Shown in pieces: positions 23,194 to 32,450 of a stretch of 35,873 bases of DNA; position 1 is the stretch's first letter; each line of letters begins with the position of its first letter. The position numbers were made by a program, and so were the translations under genes. The notes below the pieces were generated by a model. That model was not told the DNA's origin, did no database searches, and worked only from the letters and a program-made list of their open reading frames with translations. This DNA is from Erysipelotrichales bacterium (lineage in GTDB: Bacteria > Bacillota_I > Bacilli_A > Erysipelotrichales > Erysipelotrichaceae). The stretch spans positions 1-35,873 of the forward strand of contig JAFXJJ010000098.1 in the NCBI GenBank assembly GCA_017532345.1, given 5' to 3'.

Positions 23194-25149
23194 CTATTTA
23201 GCAGCTTCTTCTAAACCAGCTGTAACAGCATCTAAGATACGGTTAGAAGTTAATGTAGCACCAGCGAATCCATCAACATCTACACTGTTTTCAGTAACGA
23301 TACGAGTTGGCATACCTTCTAAAGCAGCAGTAGCAATTGATTGAGTTTCATGGTTTTCAACTACTTCAACAGCAGCAATCTTACCACCAGAAATTGTAGT
23401 CTTAACAGTCATCTTACCTTCTTGACCATCAACTGTAGCAGTATATTCACCATCTTTTAATGTTCTAGTCATATCGAAACGAGATCCAGTTGAAACTTCT
23501 GGAGTTTCGAATAATTTTTCGTCGATAATGAAGCTTGCAGGTTTAACGATATAGTCTGTAGCTAATTCAGTAGTCATAGCTGTCTTACCAGCGATGTTAC
23601 CGAATGTGATAGGACCCATTACACCTGTACCACCACTTACGAATCTACCCCAAACGTTAGTACATTCACCAGCAGCATATAAACCAGGAATAACATTACC
23701 AGCTTCGTCTAATACTTGAGCACTTGTATTGATTGTTACACCACCAAGTGTCATAACACATAATGCTTTTAATGGAATAGCATAATATGTTTCACCTTCA
23801 ATTTTGTTGATAGCCATGTTGTATGTATTTAATGAATCTTCAGTATATCTACGACCGAATTCATCAGTTTCTCCACTTTCAACATGTTTGTTGTAGTCTT
23901 CAACTGTAGCAGCTAATGTAGCATAAGGAATATTTAATTTACCAGCTAATTCTTCTAAGCTATTAGCTTTAACAACAGCACTAGAATAAGTCATACCATC
24001 TCTATAATAGAAGTTCCAGAATACACTAGCATTTAATGCAACTGTATCTTCGATTACGTTATCAGTAAAGATATCGTATTGGATAGCATTTGTTTGTTCT
24101 TCTAATGCAACTTCACGAAGCTCAACGTCAGCAGAAGTTTCATCTACGAAACGTTCACCTTCTTGGTTAACACAGATAGCACCAGCTTTCCACATATATG
24201 ATGGAGCAATTACACCTTTACCAGGTTGATTTTCTCTACCCATTGGGAAAGTAGGAATATAAGACATAGATTCTTCATCAACTTTAGCACCAACTTGTTG
24301 CATCATATAGATACCATAACCATCAGCACCAGCAGAACCACCAACTAAGTATTGGTCACCATATTCAGCATATTCACCCATTAATACTGAGTTACCTGAA
24401 TATCCACCTGTAGCCATAATAACACCCTTGTTAGCAGTATATAATACTGTTTCACCAGTTGTAGCGTTAGTACCTAATACAGATAATACTTGACCTTGTT
24501 CATTGTTAATTAATTGAGTAGCTTCTGTATTAAAATCAAATGTAACTTTATCAGCTAAATTGTTTTTAATATATTGATCTAAAACTTCATGAGCTGCACT
24601 CTTATATGATTTAGCATCATCTGGTGAAGCTTTATAAGTTCTTGCTACTGAATATAAAGCATGTTCAGGAGCAAATACTGAACGTTTACCATCAGCCATA
24701 GTAAACTTATTGTCACTCATACCGTTTTCCCATAACCAGTTGATCATAGGAGTATTAGCTTCAGCGAATGCACGAATTAATTCTTCATTACCTTTATAAG
24801 CACCATTCTTTAAGATATCTTGAACATAAGATTCAACTGTATCTTCAATACCATCTAATTCTTGAATAATTGTTCCAGCACCACTCATTGAACCACTAGT
24901 AAAGTTTAGGGCACCACCTGTCATACCAGTTTTTTCAATTACAAGTACGCTTTCAGCACCGTTATCTACTGCACTAATAGCAGCTGATAAACCAGCACCA
25001 CCTGCACCGATGATAACAACATCAGCAGTCTTTGTACTATCATATTCCACTGTAGGAACTGTGTTAGTAGGTTTATCTTCCTTAGCACAACCGCTTACGC
25101 AAGCTACAACTAAGAAAGAAGCTAAAATAACTTTGAAAATTTTCTTCAT
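23194..25149 (-). CDS. Lipid-anchored FAD/FMN-binding fumarate-reductase-like flavoprotein
   Basis: A 651-aa exported reductase. Lipobox VSGC puts the lipidated Cys at 21. Residues 43-530 are a FAD_binding_2 (fumarate/urocanate reductase) domain with GAGGAG at 48-53 and IPGLYAAGECTN. The C-terminal FMN_bind domain ends with DGFAGATLTS, where Thr632 is the expected site of covalent FMN attachment by ApbE. The layout fits extracellular respiratory reductases that take electrons from flavins and reduce an organic acceptor. The catalytic Arg region (ERFVDET...ELREV) is kept, but the positions that bind the fumarate carboxylate in Shewanella Fcc3 look replaced (VMTLGG and FVSGG). The acceptor is thus probably not fumarate. 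Divergent from an AraC regulator. Confidence 0.9.
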   Translation of the reverse strand: MKKIFKVILASFLVVACVSGCAKEDKPTNTVPTVEYDSTKTADVVIIGAGGAGLSAAISAVDNGAESVLVIEKTGMTGGALNFTSGSMSGAGTIIQELDGIEDTVESYVQDILKNGAYKGNEELIRAFAEANTPMINWLWENGMSDNKFTMADGKRSVFAPEHALYSVARTYKASPDDAKSYKSAAHEVLDQYIKNNLADKVTFDFNTEATQLINNEQGQVLSVLGTNATTGETVLYTANKGVIMATGGYSGNSVLMGEYAEYGDQYLVGGSAGADGYGIYMMQQVGAKVDEESMSYIPTFPMGRENQPGKGVIAPSYMWKAGAICVNQEGERFVDETSADVELREVALEEQTNAIQYDIFTDNVIEDTVALNASVFWNFYYRDGMTYSSAVVKANSLEELAGKLNIPYATLAATVEDYNKHVESGETDEFGRRYTEDSLNTYNMAINKIEGETYYAIPLKALCVMTLGGVTINTSAQVLDEAGNVIPGLYAAGECTNVWGRFVSGGTGVMGPITFGNIAGKTAMTTELATDYIVKPASFIIDEKLFETPEVSTGSRFDMTRTLKDGEYTATVDGQEGKMTVKTTISGGKIAAVEVVENHETQSIATAALEGMPTRIVTENSVDVDGFAGATLTSNRILDAVTAGLEEAAK

Positions 25150-25187
25150 AAGAAATTTTCCCTCCTTTATACCATAATTCTATATTA

Positions 25188-25292
25188 TGTTATTTTTTTA
25201 ACAATATTATTTTCAGTTAATTATTTAACGATTTCATAACTAAACATTATTTTTTATATACATTTTCAAAAAGTTTGTTATAATATTAACAA
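25188..25292. promoter_or_regulatory. Divergent promoter region with TTGTTA/TAACAA dyads
   Basis: TGTTA-7-TAACA at 25188-25203 overlaps a leftward promoter for the reductase (TTGTTA-16-TAGAAT). TTGTTATAATATTAACAA at 25275-25292 carries the AraC gene's extended -10 (TGTTATAAT), with a poor -35. The shared half-site may be an operator for the AraC protein; this is inference. Confidence 0.5.
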
Positions 25293-25306
25293 GTTGAGGT
25301 GATTAT

Positions 25307-26206
25307 ATGAGTATAGAACGTGCACAACTTAACTTTTTGATACCAGATGAGTTTTCTAAGAAGCTTAATAACTTCGATATTGAACTTATAAACTTTGGCG
25401 AATTCAAGGAACGTTCCTCAAGAACAATTCAAAATGATGTATTAAACAATTTTAAATTCACTATTATTAAAAGTGGTGAATGTTGTGTATATAACGATCA
25501 ACAAAAAATTTATATGAAACCAATGGATGTAGCCTTAATATCACCATTTGCATTCTATTCTGCTGAGGGTGTAGGCGATGAACCATTAGAATTCTATTTT
25601 ATTAGATTTGATATACCTGATACACTGAAGCGTTATGATTTCATGACATTCTTCCACTTATCTGCACTTAATATTTATCATGATTTAATAAATGAGCAGT
25701 TTATTAATGAATGTGAGAAAGCTATTAAAAAAATCAAATTACATTCACCTGGCTATTTCTTTCATTTAGATATTCTACTAAGATCAATACTATTTAGTAT
25801 TGTCCAATCTAATACATATTCTGACACTAAGGTTTCACTATCATTTAAGAATTCTAATGAAGAAAGTACAATCATTAAATGTATTATGTATATTGATGAA
25901 CATATCCATGAGAATATCAAAGTAGATGATCTATGTAATTATCTAAATGTATCTCAAAGCTATCTATATCGCTGTTTCAAAAATGTCCTTCAAACATCTA
26001 CTAAGGAATTCTTAAATAAATATCGTATGCGTTTCATTTGCTCTGATTTACAATATTCATCGCTTTCTATTAAAGAAATTGCAGATAAATATAGTTTCCC
26101 ATCGGCTTATGCTTTTACTAACTCATTCAAAGCTGTATACGAAATATCTCCTAGTGAATTCCGTGCAATTAAAAAACATGAAAGCATATCATCGCTTAAG
26201 CAATGA
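25307..26206 (+). CDS. AraC family transcriptional regulator
   Basis: A 299-aa regulator. The N-terminal half (about 40-120) is a cupin-type ligand domain (IIKSGECCVYNDQQKIYMKPMDVALISPFAFYS). The C-terminal half (about 190-290) holds the two AraC helix-turn-helix motifs: DDLCNYLNVSQSYLYRCFKNVL and the signature IADKYSFPSAYAFTNSFKAVYEISPSEFR. GAGGTGA before the ATG. It is divergent from the FAD/FMN reductase gene, so it probably controls that gene in response to the electron acceptor or a precursor. Confidence 0.9.
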   Translation: MSIERAQLNFLIPDEFSKKLNNFDIELINFGEFKERSSRTIQNDVLNNFKFTIIKSGECCVYNDQQKIYMKPMDVALISPFAFYSAEGVGDEPLEFYFIRFDIPDTLKRYDFMTFFHLSALNIYHDLINEQFINECEKAIKKIKLHSPGYFFHLDILLRSILFSIVQSNTYSDTKVSLSFKNSNEESTIIKCIMYIDEHIHENIKVDDLCNYLNVSQSYLYRCFKNVLQTSTKEFLNKYRMRFICSDLQYSSLSIKEIADKYSFPSAYAFTNSFKAVYEISPSEFRAIKKHESISSLKQ

Positions 26207-26215
26207 TATGCTTTT
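26181..26215. terminator. Terminator after the AraC gene
   Basis: AAAGCATATCAT (26181-26192) pairs with ATGATATGCTTT (26203-26214). T4AATTT follows on the + strand. The stop of the AraC gene lies inside the right arm, and the leftward CarD-like stop (26214) adjoins it. Confidence 0.8.
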
Positions 26216-26693
26216 AATTTATATATCTAGAAATGTACCCTTCTACTTCATCATCTTCAATACTTAATACATAACTGATTTCTTCATTACAAATACGCTT
26301 GATTACCTCAATATATAATCGATCAGTTGATGAAGAAAATACATTATCGGAATATATTGTCTTAAGTACATCTGGATAGCTGAATACATCAATGCTATTT
26401 ATTATTTCTTTATAATGCTTTTCACGCTTCTTATAGTCCTTCTCGTCATAATATCCCGATCTAGATAGTGCAGATAGACCTGCATTTACTTCTTCCTTTG
26501 TCTTCAGATAACGCATAGGTTTAAGCGTATCGGTGGCCAGCATAATCTTTGTTTTCATCGTCGTGTCATGAGTAATTATTGGCACCATAACATAGAATTG
26601 TTTAGCTTGATTCATTATACTTTTCTTTTCAATTGTCTCAATTCTACAGATACCATTGTTACCACAAACAACAATATCATTTACATTAAACAT
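26214..26693 (-). CDS. CarD-like/TRCF-domain transcriptional regulator
   Basis: A 159-aa protein of the CarD/CdnL type. Residues 2-58 form the RNA-polymerase-interacting Tudor-like domain (FNVNDIVVCGNNGICRIETIEKK...QFYVMVPI). The rest is helical with a basic patch (KDYKKREKHYKEI). CarD-like proteins bind the RNA polymerase beta lobe and tune transcription initiation, for example at stress or ribosomal promoters. GGAGGTGA precedes the ATG. It is likely a single-gene unit. Confidence 0.82.
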   Translation of the reverse strand: MFNVNDIVVCGNNGICRIETIEKKSIMNQAKQFYVMVPIITHDTTMKTKIMLATDTLKPMRYLKTKEEVNAGLSALSRSGYYDEKDYKKREKHYKEIINSIDVFSYPDVLKTIYSDNVFSSSTDRLYIEVIKRICNEEISYVLSIEDDEVEGYISRYIN

Positions 26694-26800
26694 TATTCAC
26701 CTCCATATTTGTATCTTTTTTAAATCATAACACATTACTTTTAAAAAGTCTTTTTAAATGCCTATTATAAGTATAACCAATTAATTAATACATATACAAA

Positions 26801-26822
26801 AAATAGAGCTTTCGCTCTATTT
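26801..26822 (-). terminator. Terminator after the EAL gene
   Basis: AAATAGAGC (26801-26809) and GCTCTATTT (26814-26822) form a 9-bp stem with a TTTC loop, followed on the minus strand by TTTGTATATG. The right arm covers the stop codon (26817-26819). Confidence 0.8.
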
Positions 26823-28722
26823 CTTTAATAACGCTAAGAAGTCTTCTTCAGGTATAGCTTTAGAATAATAATATCCTTGGAAGAATTTACATTCTAAAGA
26901 TGATAATAACTCTACTTGTTCTTTCGTTTCTACACCCTCTACAATTAAATCCATATTCATATCTTTAATCATCGCAATAGTATATTTTAAAGCCATCATC
27001 GCCTTTTCATCTTCCATTGCAGACCAAAGCATGGACTTATCAATCTTAATCGTATGGAATGGATATTGAATTAAGTGAGTCATATTAGAGAATCCTGTAC
27101 CAAAATCATCTAGTGAGAAGTTAACACCATAATTAATTAATTTATCCATATTCTTACGTAATGTTTCACTAGAAGCTACTGCAGCCGTTTCAGTAATTTC
27201 TAGATTAATAAAATTATACGGTAAATTATATTGATCCATAATCGCAACTAATTCTTCATGTAAACGTTCTTGCATGCATTGTACTGCTGATAGATTCACA
27301 TCAATACATTCAATACCATAGTCACATAGGCGTTCATCTGCAATGAAGCTACATACTTCTCTAAATACATATCTACCAATTTCAATAATTAAACCACTCT
27401 TTTCAGCTATTGGAATAAATTCATCTGGACTAATAAATCCTAATTCATCATTTTGTAGTCGTATTAATGCTTCAGCAGAGCTGTAACAACCTTTTTCTAA
27501 TGAGAAGATTGGTTGATAATACACTTTAAATTGTTTCTTCACAATAGCTGTTTTCAGAATTTGTTGGATTTGTTTAGTTCGCTTTTGACTATGTAGTTCT
27601 TTTTCCGTTAAGTAAGCTTTAAGATTTTCTCCAGAAGGAAGAACATGTTGTGTATACTCTATAAAATCTGTAACATCCTCAATACATTTAACGGTATTTG
27701 GTGATGATGCCATACAAATATTGATTGATAACACTACATCAACACCATTAAATGTAAATGGATGTTTGAAACGCTTTACTAATTCATCAGCAATATAGTT
27801 CCATTCATTATCACTCATCGAAGATAAGATAAAGAACTGTTGTCCAGCCGTATAGAACACCTTATTTTGAACAACTGATGTCAAGAATCTAGCAATTTGA
27901 TTCAATATTTCTTTTTCACCAGAAACACCGAATACTTCTCTAACACTATGTAAACCATCAACATGAATTCCCATAACTTCAAATGACTTTTGTTGCTCGA
28001 AGTATGATGCTGCTGTAGTTACAAGAGCATTACGATTTAAAATACCTAAATCTTTATCTGTATAATCAGCTGGATTTTCTAATGATAAATAAACTAATAA
28101 TAAAGCTATTGATAACACAAACGGTAATATCAATACTTCAGGATAAAACATTTGGAATACTACAGCTGCAATACTTCCAATTGAATAAAAGTATACAGTA
28201 GCTTTTTTGTCCTGTAGTAAACATATACGAATACTTAATAGTACGATAAAGTGCAACTCCCATATAGTATAACGCAATCACATATAATAAGCTCATACAT
28301 GGGCCGTGTTGGTACTTGAAATTCCCATCAAAGTAGAATATCAACTTAGTTAATGGTGTAGTTGCCACTAACAAAATAACGAACCCAATAGGCATAAACA
28401 TACCTAGTTTATCTTTAATAGTAAGAGGCTTATTCTTCTTTATATTAAATAATACATATGTATAATACAATGCAACTGATGTATTGAAGGTTATTAAATA
28501 GACTGCATTAAGTAGATAATTTATCCATAATGGTAATACACTGGCATGATTAATAGTTACTACACTTAACACATCCAAAATAGTAGATGTTAATGCTACC
28601 CATAATAGTATTGTAAAGACTAGAGTTGATCTAGTACTGATTGTTTTCTTATACAAGAAATGCAGCATTACAGTTATCATAATAGTCAGTGCAGCAAAAT
28701 CAAAATGTATAATATATTCCAT
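26817..28722 (-). pseudogene. Membrane-bound degenerate-GGDEF/EAL protein, frameshifted
   Basis: Two overlapping frames make one gene. The first (ATG 28722, AAGGAG site) encodes about six to seven membrane helices and ends out of frame after YSYMFTTGQK. The second continues ATVYFYSIGSIAAVVFQ, a further helix, a GGDEF-like domain and an EAL domain to 26817. Removing one base of the A6 run (T6 on +, 28203-28208) joins them into 634 aa. The GGDEF site is AGQQF, so cyclase activity is unlikely. The EAL domain keeps EALIRL, NLSAVQC, EITET, DDFGTGFS, KIDKS and EGVET, so c-di-GMP phosphodiesterase activity is plausible if the frame is intact. Broken gene, slippage or sequencing error cannot be told apart. 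Confidence 0.75.
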
Positions 28723-28791
28723 ACTAAATCACTCCTTTCCTCTTTAAATTTTAGCATACTACTTTTGATTGTTCAATCTAAGAAAAAACAA

Positions 28792-28822
28792 AACTAACAA
28801 ATAAGTACACTATTTGTTAGTT
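28792..28822 (-). terminator. Terminator after the flavodoxin gene
   Basis: AACTAACAAATA (28792-28803) and TATTTGTTAGTT (28811-28822) form a 12-bp stem with a 7-base loop. On the minus strand it is followed by TTGTTTTTTCTT. Confidence 0.88.
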
Positions 28823-28832
28823 AATTGTAATA

Positions 28833-29312
28833 TTATTTCTTTATTGATTCAATCCATGCGTTTACTACATCCATCGATATTTCCATCTCATCTTCATCAA
28901 ATGGCACTTCCAAAACACTATGAATAGATTCCTTACCACATAGTTCTTCTAAGCATTCTTTTCCTTTACCTAATCCAAAGCCACCATTAGTCGCTAAGAC
29001 ATAAATATCTTTATTAGTTAATGGATACTTTTCTAAGAAAGAAATCATTACTGGCGCAATATTATACCACCACGTAGGTGTACATAAAATAACAGTATCA
29101 TAACTATCTAAATTAGGAATATTTGTTTGTAATTCAGGACGTACATTTTTAGTTTCTTCATTTTCACCTAATGCCACAACATCATCATAGTTATCGCTAT
29201 ATGGTACTACTGGTAATAGTTCAAGAATCTGACAATTTAATGCTTCCTTAATGTAATTAGCAAGTTTTCTAGTATTATTTTGATAAGAATAGTAGATAAT
29301 AATTGAATTCAT
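28833..29312 (-). CDS. Flavodoxin
   Basis: A 159-aa FMN-binding electron carrier. The phosphate-binding loop is YYSYQNNTRKLA (8-19), the FMN ring regions are TPTWWYNIAPV (82-92) and ATNGGFGLGKGKE. The size fits short-chain flavodoxins of the WrbA/flavodoxin_4 kind. GAGGGGG before the ATG. The MerR-type regulator gene ends 76 bp upstream in the same orientation; in many Firmicutes such pairs respond to reactive aldehydes or redox stress. Confidence 0.88.
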   Translation of the reverse strand: MNSIIIYYSYQNNTRKLANYIKEALNCQILELLPVVPYSDNYDDVVALGENEETKNVRPELQTNIPNLDSYDTVILCTPTWWYNIAPVMISFLEKYPLTNKDIYVLATNGGFGLGKGKECLEELCGKESIHSVLEVPFDEDEMEISMDVVNAWIESIKK

Positions 29313-29388
29313 AAGAATCCCCCTCGTCTTTTCAAAACTATACTATACCATTTACAATTCAATTTCAATTAATTGACCCTTATTTCTA

Positions 29389-29745
29389 TTATTTTATTAA
29401 ACCTTTATCATAATAATCAATTTTACGGTCTAAACGTTCTATAGTATCTACAATATCTTTAGCTTTTTCTTCTAGTATTTTGCGTTGTTCGATAAGTAGT
29501 GCCTTTCGCTCATTGATGGTAGACTCCCCTTTTTGGAATAGTGTTACATATTCTATTAAGGCTTCTATTGATAGGCCAGCACCACGCATACACTTAATAA
29601 ACTCTATCCACATACATGCATTTTCATCGTATTCTCTAATACCAGCATTATTTCGAGGTACAGGTGGTAATAACCCAATCTTTTCATAATATCGTAATGT
29701 ATCTTTACTTAATTCATATTTCTCAGCAACTTCAGTTATTTTCAT
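29389..29745 (-). CDS. MerR family transcriptional regulator
   Basis: A 118-aa regulator with an N-terminal MerR winged-helix (MKITEVAEKYELSKDTLRYYEKIGLLPPVPRN, positions 1-32) and a long dimerisation helix (KALLIEQRKILEEKAKDIVDTI...). There are no extra metal-binding Cys residues, so an AdhR/NmlR-like aldehyde or redox role is more likely than metal sensing. GGGAGA before the ATG. Its promoter has the MerR-type 19-bp spacer, and a 20-bp dyad covers the spacer (29785-29804), consistent with autoregulation and control of the downstream flavodoxin. Confidence 0.88.
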   Translation of the reverse strand: MKITEVAEKYELSKDTLRYYEKIGLLPPVPRNNAGIREYDENACMWIEFIKCMRGAGLSIEALIEYVTLFQKGESTINERKALLIEQRKILEEKAKDIVDTIERLDRKIDYYDKGLIK

Positions 29746-29776
29746 ATTGACTCTCCCTATTCTAGTTTATATATAT

Positions 29777-29807
29777 TATATACCACTTAAAGTAAACTCC
29801 AAGTCAA
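29777..29807 (-). promoter_or_regulatory. MerR-type promoter and operator
   Basis: On the minus strand TTGACT (29807-29802), 19-bp spacer, TATATA (29782-29777). The long spacer is the hallmark of MerR-controlled promoters. The spacer holds the dyad ACTTGGAGT-TT-ACTTTAAGT (29804-29785), with one or two mismatches. Confidence 0.75.
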
Positions 29808-29891
29808 GTTAAACAATATATCACTTAAAAATGATAGATTTAATTATTGAGAAATGGTAAAATGAACGACGTAAGAGAAAGGAGTAATCAT

Positions 29892-32444
29892 ATGAAACAA
29901 CTTGTTATTGGTACATTAGCTCATGTAGATGCTGGTAAAACAACATTAAATGAAAGTTTACTTTATACTGGTGGTGCTATACGTAAACTTGGTAGAGTTG
30001 ATCATCAAGATTCATTTCTCGATTATGATACTCAAGAACGTAGTAGAGGTATTACTATATACATGAAACAAGCTCGTTTTGAATATCATGACTGTAGTTT
30101 CACGATGATTGATACTCCTGGTCATGTCGACTTTTCTACTGAAATGGAAAGAACATTAAGAGTACTAGATTATGCCATTCTTGTAATCAGTGGGAGCGAA
30201 GGTGTACAAGCACATACACTTACCATCTGGAATCTATTAAAACACTATAATATTCCAGTATTCTTGTTTATCAATAAAATGGATATCACACATAAAACAA
30301 AAGAAGAGTTAATGAATGATATTCAAAAGCAACTACATAGTAATTGTATTGATTTCACCAACTCCGATTATGAAGAAGCAGTAGCACTATGTGATGAAAA
30401 CCTTTTAAATGAGTATTTAAATACTAATGCCTTACAATTAGATAGCGTATCTGAACTAATATTTAATCGTAAAGTATTCCCATGTTTCTTTGGTTCTGCC
30501 TTAAAGCTAGATGGAATAGATGATTTATTAACAGGATTAGCTACATTCTCAAAAGAGAAAAAATATCCTGATGAGTTCGGTGCTATTGTTTATAAAATAT
30601 CTAAGGATGAAAAAGGTAATCGATTAACTCACGTTAAGATAACTGGAGGCAGTATTGCTGTTAAGTCAATCTTAGACAATGGTGAAAAGATTGACCAAAT
30701 ACGTGTTTATTCAGGTACTAAGTTTGATGCTGTAAATGAAGCTACAGCAGGTATGATTTGTTGCTTTAAAGGATTAGAAAAGACTCAATTAAATGATGTC
30801 TTTGGTAATGAAAAAGAAGTATCTACACCGATGATATCTTCCTATATGAGTTATCGTATTCATATCCTAGATAAAGTTGATAATATCAAAGGATATCAAA
30901 TGTTGAAGGAACTGCAAGATGAAGATCCTCAATTACGTATTTCCTATTCACAAGCAAATGATGAAATCCGCATTCAATTAATGGGAGATGTTCAATATGA
31001 AGTACTTCAAAAATTAATCCTTGAAAGATATAAATTAAATGTTGCTTTTGACTTTGGGAAAATTGCTTATAAAGAAACGATTGCGGAAAAGGTAGAAGGT
31101 GTAGGTCACTATGAGCCATTACGTCACTATGCTGAAGTACATATCTTATTGGAACCACTACCTATAGGTAGCGGAATTGAAGTTATTAGTAAATGCCACA
31201 CTGATACATTAACTAAGAATTATCAAAATCAAGTTCTATCACTATTAGATGGTAAAGAACATTTAGGTGTACTAACTGGATCGCCAATCACAGATATTAG
31301 ACTAACGCTTGTTAGCGGAAAAGCACATGACAAGCATACTGAGGGCGGCGATTTCCTACAGGCTACATATAGAGCAGTAAGACATGGTTTAAAATCAACT
31401 ACTTCTATACTACTAGAACCTTTTTATGAGTTTAAGATTATAATCTCTCCAGAATATATTAGTCGAGTAACTTATGATTTAGAAACTATGCATGGTTCAT
31501 TCACCGTTAACGACCTTGATGATTTAGTTTGCATTACTGGTTCAGCTCCAGTACGTTTCATGCAAGGGTATCAAACTACACTAGCCTCTTTAACCCGAGG
31601 TAGCGGTAAATTTACTTGTCATTTTAAAGATTATGAGCCTTGTATCGAAAGTGAAAAGGTAATTGAAGAAATTAATTATGATAGTGAGACAGATATTGAA
31701 AATCCTACTGGCTCTGTATTCTGTAAGCAAGGCGCAGGATTCTATGTTCCTTGGAATGAAGTAACTTCGTATATGCATCTACCTCCTTACTTAACTAAAC
31801 CTAAGGCTATAGAACCTATTAAGCCTGCTACCAATCGGTATCATGTAAGTGATGAAGAACTACAAAAGGTAATCGAACGTACCTTTGGACCAGTTAAGAC
31901 TCGCTTATACCATGAATATAAGCGTAGTGATGATTCATCATCTGTATCTATTAAAGATGTCCTAATGCCATGCTTACTTGTAGATGGATATAATATCATC
32001 CACTCATGGCCAGCATTAAAAGAACTTGCTAGTACTGATTTATATAATGCGAGAATACAACTAATAGATTATATGAATAATTATCAAGGATTTAAAAATA
32101 ATCTCTTAATTTTAGTATTTGATGCTTATAAAGTTAAAGAAAATCCTGGGAAGATTTCTAAAATAAACAATATCTATGTTGTTTACACAAAAGAATCTGA
32201 AACAGCAGATACATATATTGAGCGAGTTACTCATGACTTAAGTAAGAAATACAACATAACAGTTGCAACTAGCGATGGTATGGAACAACTCATTATCCTA
32301 GGTAATGGTGCTAACCGTATATCAGCTAGAGAATTAATTCTAGATTACGAAAAATTAATGGAAGGATTCCGTAAAGATTATGATCCTGAATTAACTAAAT
32401 CATTCAATATGGCATTAGAAGATATTAGAAAGCAAAATGATTAA
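29892..32444 (+). CDS. TetM-like ribosomal GTPase fused to a Rae1/YacP-like NYN nuclease
   Basis: An 850-aa fusion. The N-terminal 660 residues are an EF-G/TetM-type translational GTPase: AHVDAGKTT (10-18), DTPGH (74-78), NKMD (128-131), and later EF-G-like domains ending VRFMQGYQTTL. Residues about 692-830 form a NYN (PIN-like) domain close to B. subtilis Rae1: VDGYN (Asp698), VFDAYKV (Asp744), ETADTYIE (Asp773), ATSD (Asp795) and SARELI. Rae1 cleaves mRNA in the ribosomal A site. The domain IV tip is SGKAHDKHTEGGDF rather than TetM's SPVSTPADF, which argues against tetracycline release. The start at 29892 is set by AAAGGAG and family length; the frame from 29847 adds a non-family extension. 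Single gene with its own terminator. Confidence 0.88.
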   Translation: MKQLVIGTLAHVDAGKTTLNESLLYTGGAIRKLGRVDHQDSFLDYDTQERSRGITIYMKQARFEYHDCSFTMIDTPGHVDFSTEMERTLRVLDYAILVISGSEGVQAHTLTIWNLLKHYNIPVFLFINKMDITHKTKEELMNDIQKQLHSNCIDFTNSDYEEAVALCDENLLNEYLNTNALQLDSVSELIFNRKVFPCFFGSALKLDGIDDLLTGLATFSKEKKYPDEFGAIVYKISKDEKGNRLTHVKITGGSIAVKSILDNGEKIDQIRVYSGTKFDAVNEATAGMICCFKGLEKTQLNDVFGNEKEVSTPMISSYMSYRIHILDKVDNIKGYQMLKELQDEDPQLRISYSQANDEIRIQLMGDVQYEVLQKLILERYKLNVAFDFGKIAYKETIAEKVEGVGHYEPLRHYAEVHILLEPLPIGSGIEVISKCHTDTLTKNYQNQVLSLLDGKEHLGVLTGSPITDIRLTLVSGKAHDKHTEGGDFLQATYRAVRHGLKSTTSILLEPFYEFKIIISPEYISRVTYDLETMHGSFTVNDLDDLVCITGSAPVRFMQGYQTTLASLTRGSGKFTCHFKDYEPCIESEKVIEEINYDSETDIENPTGSVFCKQGAGFYVPWNEVTSYMHLPPYLTKPKAIEPIKPATNRYHVSDEELQKVIERTFGPVKTRLYHEYKRSDDSSSVSIKDVLMPCLLVDGYNIIHSWPALKELASTDLYNARIQLIDYMNNYQGFKNNLLILVFDAYKVKENPGKISKINNIYVVYTKESETADTYIERVTHDLSKKYNITVATSDGMEQLIILGNGANRISARELILDYEKLMEGFRKDYDPELTKSFNMALEDIRKQND

Positions 32445-32450
32445 TAAAAT

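Noticed and set aside
28138-28277. Two separate overlapping genes instead of one frameshifted gene
   Set aside because: The second frame lacks a ribosome binding site and continues the helices of the first; one base in a homopolymer joins them.
29847-29891. Longer start for the GTPase-NYN protein
   Set aside because: The extra 15 residues are not in the family, and AAAGGAG lies just before 29892.
29892-32444. Tetracycline resistance protein
   Set aside because: The domain IV tip lacks TetM's SPVSTPADF-type loop, and a nuclease domain is fused.
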